Assembly (NCBI GenBank): GCA_032718475.1
Contig: JAUCBJ010003687.1
Coordinates: 1-63,664, forward strand
Reading direction: 5' to 3'
DNA from: Nemertoderma westbladi
Lineage: Eukaryota; Xenacoelomorpha; Nemertodermatida; Nemertodermatidae
DNA length: 63,664 nucleotides
Position 1 is the stretch's first letter, and each line of letters begins with the position of its first letter. Of the stretch, positions 22,504 through 30,850 are shown piece after piece. The notes under the pieces were generated by a model, which saw only the letters and a list, made by a program, of their open reading frames with translations, had not been told where the DNA came from and did no database searches. Made by a program: the position numbers and the translations under genes.

Positions 22504-25500
22504 GACTGCATAAATAAACAGTTAACTGCTAGTCAAATGCAGATGAGGAGTCGATCTACTCCCAAGCGCCAGGGATACACATCATCGGAGGAAAGCGAAA
22601 CCACCGATCCTGAAGGCGGAGGAAATAGATCTCGTCTAAGCAGGCGTAGAAAAACATCTTACCGTCATAAATTGCCTGATTTGCCCCCAGCTGTTAGAAG
22701 ACAACTAGCTAGCACAGACTTAGGTAGTACAGAACCCACAGAACAAATTATTCAGGTCAAAAGACTCCCTACAATAGTTGATGAGCCTGAAATAATTAGG
22801 CCTGTCGTTCCCAAAGTCACACCTGTGCTAGAGACCCCTGTACTTCCAGAGCTTAACTCTAAGTTCCCTTTACACAGTACTACACTGCCTGTACCCGGTA
22901 GAACAGTCCATGAGAATATTCCTGTCCTGGAAGCTGAGAGAGAAATCAAAGATTTGTCTCCCGTCGTCCCACGTCAGCCCGCTACAATGTTGGCGACTCC
23001 CGCTTCGGCGGTCGAGTGGGTAGAGGAGGGACGGCGGGGGATGAATCTCCTGCTCGGACAGATGCAGGAGACTGTCTACCAACTTAAGGGAACAGTAAGG
23101 GAAGGTAGGGCCGAATTGCAAGAAGTGCAGCAAAGTATCGCGCTAGAACGCGACAAATTAGTCAATATCCAAAAGGGGATACCAATACCCCCTGTAAAAT
23201 TGTGTCAACCTGTTAGGTCTGAAGTATTACATGCGCAAGGTGTGGAGCCTACACGCATCTATACTGCTAGTGAAGTAGAAACTCCTATAGCAAACCCTAT
23301 TAAGGGTGATTATAGACCTGTTATTAATGATATCCCTTATAGACCTGACAATGATCCGAGAAATTTATATACCGATAATTCGATATTAAATAACACGATG
23401 GCCCAAGAAAGCTTTACGCGTCAGATGGCTAGAACAGAAGCCCGCCAAGCGGTCAAAGTGGGAGAGATCGTCAAATTCAATGGAGATGAGATGAAATGGT
23501 TACCTTTCAACGAATATTACAAAGATAGCATACAAAACTCTGTACTATCTAACGGAGAGAAACTTAGGTTCCTCATCAAGTGCTTGGAAGGACCTCCCAG
23601 GTTAATGGCGTTAAAGTTTATTGGACATCCAGAAGGATTAAGACAAGTATGGGATACATTAAACATCAGGTATGGTAACAAGGATAACATAGCTAAGTAT
23701 TTGTATGCAAAATTAGTAGCCCCCCGACACTTCCTTAGTAGCGGGATTATAGAGTTTTCCGATGAGATTCAAGAGATCTGTAGACAATTGGACTGGTTAG
23801 GTAAGTCTCATGAATATCAGAGTTCCATGGTTATTGGAGCCGTAGTCTCTACTTTACCAAAGGGTGGAGTATGTACACGCTGGGACAAGAAAGTGTTGTA
23901 CATGAATGAACAACAACGACGAAGCCCTACCATGGCTGATCTCATGTCCTTCTTAGATGGTGAGGTAAAACTACAACTCATCAAGCAGGCCAGAGAGAAA
24001 ACATCGGAAAATAAGGTAAGTGAGAAACCCGTTTCTAGGAGAAGGATAATACCAGTGTGTTATACTGACGATGGCGAAAGCCAAGCTTCTCAAGAAGAGG
24101 ACAGCGGGAAAGACACAGCAAAATCTTACTATGACAACAAGACCTATAAAGACGTAAGTAAATACAAGTCTCGAATCAGTGACAGGAGAGAACAGGTAAC
24201 GACAACTCCTCCTACGTCTCCTAAGAGAATTCACGGAAGAAAGCCCGAAGAAAGAACGAGAGTGCATAACGTTACCCAAGGTAAGGTGAGTAACATCAAA
24301 CCAAAATGTGCGCTGTGCGACGGGCCCCACCGTTTGAGTGCGTGTGCTGAATTTCTAAAGAAATCCCCTGTAGACAGACATACAGTCCTGTGGAGTAAGC
24401 GGTTATGCTATAATTGCCTCAGATCAGGACACCAACGGCGAACCTGTTACTCCGACGTAAAGTGTGCAAAGTGTGGCGCGAAACATCACATCTTGTTACA
24501 CAGTGAGTTCGAACGAGACAACCCGAGTCAGGTAAGTGAGCCCGAACTACATGTCCAATTCAGTGATGTAAATGACACTGATCAAGAGTCTGAGATGGAA
24601 GGATTCTATACTGACGAATTCTCCGACGCCAACGAATCCTGTTACCTAATAAATACCTCAGTGTATCGAGCACTTACTTATGAAAAGGACACCGACAATG
24701 AGTTCCCCCCAACTACTTTTGCCAGACAACCATCTTGGAAAGCTCCAACTTCCAACGTAGGAATCAGAGAATTTCCTGTAGTGCAGGTAAGAGTTCATGG
24801 TCCTAACAAAAGTTACATAGTGAACGCCCTCCTTGACTCCAGCAGCACAGGAACATTCATCGATCAAGAACTAGCCGAAGATATTTTTGCTGGACAACCC
24901 AAATTCCGGACTAAATTGAATATGTCAGGAATTATGCAGGTTTGGAAATCTACCCTAACGGCAGACTACTATGTAGGTGTGTTGTCCACCCCCCAGGATA
25001 AATTAGGAGCACAAGGTATAAGGTCGGTAAAAATGGTGGCTATAAAGAACTTCGCTGCTACCCAAGCAGACCTTTATAATTGGGACGAGGATGAGAGCAT
25101 CCAACATCTTAAGATACCTCGATTCCAGACAGATTATCCTGGAGTGCAAATACTCATCGGCCAAAACGCGCATGAGGCGCTCGAGACATTGGAGAAACGG
25201 CCTGCTCAACCGCAGCCACTGCAAACCTATGCGGTAAGAACTAGAGTAGGTTGGTACTTCACTGGCCCTTCCCGTAGAACTCTCAAAGAGAGATTACCTC
25301 AACAACAGGTATACCAAGTAAAGGAATGGGAAGTGGAGAGCAGTGATGTGGACGATCCAACTGAGGGAACACCATACTCCTCAGATAATGACGATATTAA
25401 CTCCAATGTAGATCAATGGAGACATTGCCTTGGGACGATTAATCCAGCCGACATCGCTTCCAGAGGAGCAACTCCTCAAGAACTGATAGATACTCCAGGC

Positions 25501-25740
25501 TGGTTAGGTGGATCCGACTTCTTAAGTAAAGAAGAAGAAGAATGGCCTCCTCATCTTACCACGGCGGAGGTTAGACAGGCCAAGGGAGCGGAGAAAGTAA
25601 CACAACAACTCAATCGCCCAGCTAGTCGTTTATGTTTACTGGAAAGAGACCGAAAACTGTCCGGAAACTATGGAAGGCAAGATACTCTTCCTACGACTAC
25701 TTCCCTAATCCGACAAATATCTAGGGACTCCATAACGTGA
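22504..25740 (+). CDS. BEL/Pao gag-protease with deleted polymerase region
   Basis: Open frame of 1,078 codons plus a stop (first ATG at 22537). In order: a charged N-terminus; a coiled-coil segment near 23040-23170; a gag-like (DUF1759) segment with VKFNGDEMKWLPFNEYY and KLRFLIKCLEG at about 23460-23620; knuckles CALCDGPHRLSAC, CYNCLRSGHQRRTC and CAKCGAKHHILLH at 24307-24510; a retropepsin-like domain with ALLDSSSTGTFID at about 24825; and RTRVGWYFTGP, the conserved segment before RT. The frame then passes directly to QWRHCLGTINPADIASRG and FLSKEEEEWP, which normally lie after RT and RNase H, so some 800-900 residues are missing. No integrase follows. The protease triad reads DSS instead of DSG. 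Gag and protease normally act in virus-like particles in the cytoplasm. Confidence 0.85.
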   Translation, partial: DCINKQLTASQMQMRSRSTPKRQGYTSSEESETTDPEGGGNRSRLSRRRKTSYRHKLPDLPPAVRRQLASTDLGSTEPTEQIIQVKRLPTIVDEPEIIRPVVPKVTPVLETPVLPELNSKFPLHSTTLPVPGRTVHENIPVLEAEREIKDLSPVVPRQPATMLATPASAVEWVEEGRRGMNLLLGQMQETVYQLKGTVREGRAELQEVQQSIALERDKLVNIQKGIPIPPVKLCQPVRSEVLHAQGVEPTRIYTASEVETPIANPIKGDYRPVINDIPYRPDNDPRNLYTDNSILNNTMAQESFTRQMARTEARQAVKVGEIVKFNGDEMKWLPFNEYYKDSIQNSVLSNGEKLRFLIKCLEGPPRLMALKFIGHPEGLRQVWDTLNIRYGNKDNIAKYLYAKLVAPRHFLSSGIIEFSDEIQEICRQLDWLGKSHEYQSSMVIGAVVSTLPKGGVCTRWDKKVLYMNEQQRRSPTMADLMSFLDGEVKLQLIKQAREKTSENKVSEKPVSRRRIIPVCYTDDGESQASQEEDSGKDTAKSYYDNKTYKDVSKYKSRISDRREQVTTTPPTSPKRIHGRKPEERTRVHNVTQGKVSNIKPKCALCDGPHRLSACAEFLKKSPVDRHTVLWSKRLCYNCLRSGHQRRTCYSDVKCAKCGAKHHILLHSEFERDNPSQVSEPELHVQFSDVNDTDQESEMEGFYTDEFSDANESCYLINTSVYRALTYEKDTDNEFPPTTFARQPSWKAPTSNVGIREFPVVQVRVHGPNKSYIVNALLDSSSTGTFIDQELAEDIFAGQPKFRTKLNMSGIMQVWKSTLTADYYVGVLSTPQDKLGAQGIRSVKMVAIKNFAATQADLYNWDEDESIQHLKIPRFQTDYPGVQILIGQNAHEALETLEKRPAQPQPLQTYAVRTRVGWYFTGPSRRTLKERLPQQQVYQVKEWEVESSDVDDPTEGTPYSSDNDDINSNVDQWRHCLGTINPADIASRGATPQELIDTPGWLGGSDFLSKEEEEWPPHLTTAEVRQAKGAEKVTQQLNRPASRLCLLERDRKLSGNYGRQDTLPTTTSLIRQISRDSIT

Positions 25741-27371
25741 TAGCATGTGGAGTGGGCGTGTGACTATATCATTTTATATTTGTTTTTATTTTATATTTAT
25801 GTATGTATTATTATGTAATTTTATTATAATCGTTTTCTTTAATTTTATTTAGTAGCATGTTATTTTAGTGATTATTTAGTAGATTAGTGCAATATATTAG
25901 TGTTTATTACGTACGTAATTACTTATAATATATATTTAGTGCGACGGCGAGAAATAATTATTTTTTCTCTTTCCTTACTGTCCGTATCATATTATAAATA
26001 CGTGACTACAGTAAGATGAAATGTCCGTACTTCTTAAAGTACAATAAAGCCACTACTATATTCAGGTATTATTGGTAGGCAGAGTATTAGGAATGCAAAG
26101 TTCAGATCCTCGTGTCTCGGCTAAACCAAGCTCTGGGTAGACCTTGGAAACGACTTGCCTCTTCACACTGACATTGCTTCGTGCGATATTGCTCTTCTAC
26201 CTTATATTAAATAATACATATAGTAGCGTGATGTCCATATAACAGTAGCGTAAAACGCAAATAAATCTGTTAAACCTTTTGACCATCTGTAATTCTAGTC
26301 GATTAAGATATCGCGGCACCCACCGATATACTTGAAAGACAAATTCTAGAATCAGTGGTTAACGTCCCCAGACAAGTTCTGGAATAAATCGGTGCCCATC
26401 TTAAATATTAATTTAATATTTAGTAAAATCTGTAAAATTCAGATCCGTTAACAATTCTAGTCGATTAAGATATCGTAGCACTTACCGATACTCTTAAAAG
26501 ACAAATTTCATAGAATTAAGGATCCTATGTCTCCAGACCTGCTCTGGAATCAAATTGTGTCGATTTTAACATCAAATAATAAAATTCATGGGAATAAATT
26601 TAAATTCATATTTTAAATGAATTTCATAAATTGTCGTTTTATGCAATTTATAACATTCCCAAAATTCCATTAATTAATAGATCATGGGAGCGGAGATTCA
26701 TCCTATTGAGTGTATTAGAGTGCGAGAATCTCCAACATATAGTCAATAGCCGATAAAATTAATAAAATCATGTATAAAGAGGATATTGACAATTAAAGAA
26801 TTATTATTAAATAGCATCCCAGATCTGTATGCATGAGAATTACTCTAATTCTACCGCTAGCTTTCCATAATGTCACCATAGCAACACCCACGCTAGAATT
26901 AGAAGCAAGTTAAGAGAACAATAGCAAGCTTGTCACATTGCATAGCATAGAGAATACATAGCACACTGTTAGTATCCAAAGATACACAGTAATAACGTGA
27001 CATTCTGGAAGGCACTGACTAACGGACAAATGGCATGTATGTGTACAATTGGTGACAGTTGTGTGGAATTTGTGCGTTTATAGGTGAATGTTACTGCTAA
27101 AGTATGTTTACAGTAGGTAGTCGCAATTGTAAAAATAGCCCAACTCTCCTATAGAAAGAACCTAAAGTGGATTCAAGCCTTTGGGACGGACAGTGGAGTG
27201 ACTTGTGCCGGTTATCGTTGTCGTGCTGTTGCTACATGTTGGCGTAAACACCGCGACGACGGTACATCAGCGCTGAGAATCCCACTGTCCGGGGGCAAAG
27301 AGAGGTAGGCAGCGACGTCCGTTCGCCTAAACATAAACTCATTTCGATATTAACAAACTCAGATAGCAGAT
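25741..27371 (+). other. Non-coding segment of the BEL/Pao element
   Basis: AT-rich, without ORFs, sitting where integrase and downstream pol would lie in a full element. It includes a 162-bp duplication (26290-26610) and, just before the 3' ORF, a GC-rich stretch near 27180-27330 with a donor-like AGAGGTAGGC that could be part of a spliced 5' UTR. Confidence 0.5.
26290..26610. repeat. 162-bp tandem duplication with paired hairpins
   Basis: Two diverged copies start at AATTCTAGTCGATTAAGATA. Each contains a small hairpin (CCAGACAAGTTCTGG, or CCAGACCTGCTCTGG) and a conserved ACCGATA. Substitutions inside the hairpin leave the stem intact. Confidence 0.6.
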
Positions 27372-27770
27372 ATGACGGAGTTGATAGAAGATGATCTTGG
27401 TATCAGGGAGCGATATACTCTACCTTTACAAGCATTTGTGGATAGCTTGATACGCGGTGAAACCGATCCAACCATTACGGAGGACGATGGTCGTTATATC
27501 GAACCGCCGATGTCCCAATAGCAACTTACGCGTGAATTGGACTATCGAAAATTCACCGCTCGCTATACGCATCGTAATAGTATGTATATGGACTTCCTAA
27601 CTACCGGCCATCCTATCGATTTACATGATACGGACGATGTAGACACCGAAAGGGAAATGGTTCTATTTAAATATCATACCCAGCGGAGTCGTAACGATAA
27701 ACCGAGAATAGATCACGAAAATTCTATTCGTAACAGACTGGGAAGACGAACCAATATGCCTAGAATCTGA
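27372..27770 (+). pseudogene. 3' ORF of the element, N-terminal part, with in-frame TAG and TGA
   Basis: ATG at 27372, 49 codons to TAG at 27519, then the same frame runs on to TGA at 27768 and beyond into the zinc-finger ORF. The segment is acidic and Asp/Arg-rich and matches nothing I know. The bases around the first stop are CAA TAG CAA CTT, close to the readthrough context known from tobamoviruses (TAG CAR YYA). The second stop (ATC TGA GGA) has no such context. Confidence 0.55.
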
Positions 27771-28820
27771 GGAGATTCAGCCTATCGCGCCCGGAACAGC
27801 GACAACGATTACATCCTAGAATGGTATCAAGGTCCACAGTGTCTCACTGCGTACAATTATCGCCATGCCAACTATGTTTCTCGGCAACGTTGTCGGTTAT
27901 GCGCATCGAGAGACCATGATACGCCCATGGACACAAACGTCCGCTGTTCCTATTTCCAAGAACAACCGACTATGGAAATTTATTGCGCATATTGCCGACT
28001 CAATAACTTGCACATTTTTGCGGTTTGCCCTCAATTTATGACTCAATGTCACCATTGTCAACTAAAGGGACACGCCAGTTTCGATTGCCCTTTTAATCAC
28101 GATTTGGAAAGCGTAGATGAAATGATCACACTACGTTACATCCGAGCTTGGGAAGCGAACGCTGATTTACACTGTGATTTGCGCCATCGCTATTATCCCG
28201 GACGCGCTTACGAAGGAGTTTATGCGTTCCATCCTTATCTATTCGCTTCGGTCGAACAGAAATCACGCATATCGAGTTACGAGCTACTGAAGCGCGTCGG
28301 AGAATGTATTTCAACCAAATTCGTACGCAAATTTCTCAGGAGTGTTAATCCTAGCGACCTTCATTCCTATAACTTAATCAATTATATCCGTCAGGATCCG
28401 GACTATGGAGACTTGTTTGTTAACTCACACCCCGAGTTACAGGAAGTGTATCGACGACCTTACGAATACCGAGCACGCGAACGCGAGTTGGAAAGAACCA
28501 TTAAACCCCGGAGGTTTCTGACTGCCTGTGGTCCACCCACGGCTCTCGTTCAGACCACTCGTAAAGGACCCGTAAGAGCGGCTGTCTTAAAACGAGCTCT
28601 CAAAGCCGTTAGACCCCTCTCCTCCGACGTTGATGTCAATCAACCCGGTACTTCGACTGGCGGATACACCGACCATAATCCTACACCCTCTGATGCAATC
28701 ATATTGCACCCTTCACCCAGGAGTTATAGCCCTCCTTGTAAAGTGGCTCGCCCCAAAGAGAAAAAGACTCTGGCCAGCTTTAAAAAACTGCGAAAATGCC
28801 GTCCGCGTAAGAAAGACTAA
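27771..28820 (+). CDS. 3' zinc-finger ORF of the retroelement, unknown function
   Basis: Open from 27771, with the first ATG at 27927 (297 residues from there). Cysteine-rich N-terminal part: CRLC...H...C before the ATG, then CAYCRLNNLHIFAVC (CX2CX5HX4C) and CHHCQLKGHASFDC (CX2CX4HX4C). A helical middle has an RxREREL segment, and the C-terminus is strongly basic (KEKKTLASFKKLRKCRPRKK), likely nuclear-targeting or RNA-binding. It occupies the env position of some retroelements but has no signal peptide or membrane segment. The first finger (CxxCRxNN...CP) slightly recalls nanos-type fingers, but the spacing is too short to claim that. The zinc-binding call is secure; the function is unknown. 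Confidence 0.7.
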   Translation, partial: GDSAYRARNSDNDYILEWYQGPQCLTAYNYRHANYVSRQRCRLCASRDHDTPMDTNVRCSYFQEQPTMEIYCAYCRLNNLHIFAVCPQFMTQCHHCQLKGHASFDCPFNHDLESVDEMITLRYIRAWEANADLHCDLRHRYYPGRAYEGVYAFHPYLFASVEQKSRISSYELLKRVGECISTKFVRKFLRSVNPSDLHSYNLINYIRQDPDYGDLFVNSHPELQEVYRRPYEYRARERELERTIKPRRFLTACGPPTALVQTTRKGPVRAAVLKRALKAVRPLSSDVDVNQPGTSTGGYTDHNPTPSDAIILHPSPRSYSPPCKVARPKEKKTLASFKKLRKCRPRKKD

Positions 28821-28901
28821 CTGTTTAGTAGAGTATTTACGTATATTAGAAACTGTGATTTTTGTATATTAATAGACTCAAATCCCATTTTCTGGGAGCG
28901 G

Positions 28902-30160
28902 TGTAAAAGCTTCTGTGGGATATAACTGGCCCTTTTGCTTTGCTTTGCTTTGCTTTGCTTTGCAATCCAGTTCCCCCCCAGGCGCTGGAATACTCTAAAA
29001 AGCTCTCTAACTCGAATGATACAAAGCGACCGGCTGATTGGCTGATTTGTTATACGAGGGGCTCTTTACTATGATTCTATCGGCCAACCAGAGCTATAGC
29101 AGCAGAGTATGCAACCAGGGCAACCGAGCGGAGTGACTCATTTTGTGTGTTGGCCAAGGGCTGCAAAAATCCTGATAGTTCGGCATTTAGATATTCGTGG
29201 AACCTGTGGAATCTGGTGTTCTGCCAATGAGAGCGATTCCTCTCTGTGTAAAAAGATACCTGCAACGGTGTTAGAGTCAGAGAGAGTGTTTTTGTTACTG
29301 TTGTGTTGTAGCTATCTAGGCCAGGAACACCGGCACTAGAGTCAACTCGTTTTCATACTTTAGAAGAAACATTAGTAGGCTTAAATTATAGAGCGTATAA
29401 CTGTTATCGGTTCATAACAATCAGTGCATATCACGGTCCATATCAGTACATTGTCATATCATATCTTAACCTACCGTCTTAATGGTTTGCTGTTGTTTGG
29501 TTGAATATTATTTGGAGAACATTTATAAAGAACCCAAATTTCCCAATTTTCTTGATACACTACAGGTTAGAGAGACGGGTTATATATAGCGATTGCGACT
29601 TATATTATTGTGGTTTGTAGTGAATTTAATGCTATTTGATAAGCATTACATGAATCCGTTGCTGTTCTCTTTATATATGATAAAATTCATTGACGGTCGG
29701 CAAATTAGTGAGCAGTATTGTGTGTTACCGGTAGTGTGCATGATTGTGACTGATAACTAAGCATTTCCTAAAGAATGCGCCTCATACGTGAATCATAAGC
29801 CTTACCGACTTACCGTTGTGATTAGTATAAGTCATAGCTCTGTTTAAATAGATAGAGCGCCACGTCCTAAAGGAACTGCTAATATTTCCCGAAAGTGAAT
29901 AATATTAGTCAGAAATTAATTATTAACGATCAATCGAATAATACAGTATAGTAAGCTTACACTGCAATAATAATCTAAGCCCTCAGAATCCAGTCTCCCG
30001 GGAATATCCAGCGGGTGAATGGACGCGCACTAGGCTGGCTTCTGCTAATGTTGTGTTTATTGGTATTAAATATTTGTCATCTTCTAAAGTCTATTTATAA
30101 ACCAAAAGACATATAAATTTTGGCAGGTTAAACTGCTAAAGGTCTTCAAAAGCGCGTACA
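28902..30160 (+). repeat. 3' LTR of the BEL/Pao element
   Basis: 1,259 bp, the same as the 5' LTR except for about five substitutions and 20 extra bases made of four more CTTTG units near 28935. It is preceded by a short, poor polypurine tract (CTGGGAGCGG). Confidence 0.93.
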
Positions 30161-30165
30161 CTGTA
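30161..30165. repeat. Target site duplication, right copy
   Basis: CTGTA, identical to the five bases before the 5' LTR, and continuing as satellite. Confidence 0.85.
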
Positions 30166-30780
30166 TTTCCACTACTGTACCTACAGAGTTACATACTGTA
30201 TTTCCACTACTGTACCTACAGAGTTACATACTGTATTTCCACTACTGTACCTACAGAGTTACATAATGTATTTCCACTACTGTACCTACAGAGTTACATA
30301 CTGTATTTCCATTTTATACATCCTTCTCTACTGTACCTACAGAGTTACATACTGTATTTATACACCCTTCTCTACTGTACCTACAGAGTTACGTACTGTA
30401 TTTATACACCCTTCTCTACTGTACCTACAGAGTTACATACTGTATTTCCACTACTGTACCTACAGAGTTACATACTGTATTTATACACCCTTCTCTACTG
30501 TACCTACAGAGTTACATACTGTATTTCCACTACTGTACCTACAGAGTTACATACTGTATTTATACACCCTTCTCTACTGTACCTACAGAGTTACATACTG
30601 TATTTATACACCCTTCTCTACTGTACCTACAGAGTTACATACTGTATTTCCACTACTGTACCTACAGAGTTACATACTGTATTTATACACCCTTCTCTAC
30701 TGTACCTACAGAGTTACATACTGTATTTATACACCCTTCTCTACTGTACCTACAGAGTTACATACTGTATTTCCATTTTC
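30161..30780. repeat. 35-bp satellite array, right part
   Basis: Continuation of the array at 15721-17644, here with many of the longer units carrying TTATACACCCTTCT. The ORF on the plus strand (PTELHTVF repeats) is a repeat artefact. Confidence 0.93.
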
Positions 30781-30850
30781 GAATAAAATGTATTTTTTCA
30801 AAAGTTTCAAATACAGATGACCGGGAAATTTTTCCAAAAATAAGAAGAAG

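Larger units (their letters stand above)
17645..30160 (+). mobile_element. BEL/Pao LTR retrotransposon, internally deleted and non-autonomous
   Basis: A 12,516-bp element with two LTRs that start TG and end CA, flanked by CTGTA duplications inside a 35-bp satellite. Order: LTR, 2.2-kb leader, a gag-protease frame broken by two stops, a short relic of the post-RT region, 1.6 kb of non-coding DNA, a 3' zinc-finger ORF broken by two stops, LTR. The BEL/Pao assignment rests on the gag-like segment, the three CCHC/CCHH knuckles followed by an aspartic protease, and the NPADIASRG motif. Reverse transcriptase, most of RNase H and integrase are gone. The LTRs differ at about five bases plus one pentanucleotide expansion, so insertion is recent. 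Replication proteins must have come from another copy. Confidence 0.9.

Noticed and set aside
27927-28120. Nanos-type zinc finger in the 3' ORF
   Set aside because: CxxCRxNN and CxxC...GHA...CP look similar, but the spacing between the cysteine pairs is far shorter than in nanos; plain CCHC knuckles fit better.
30266-30820. 184-codon plus-strand ORF
   Set aside because: Translation of the 35-bp satellite.
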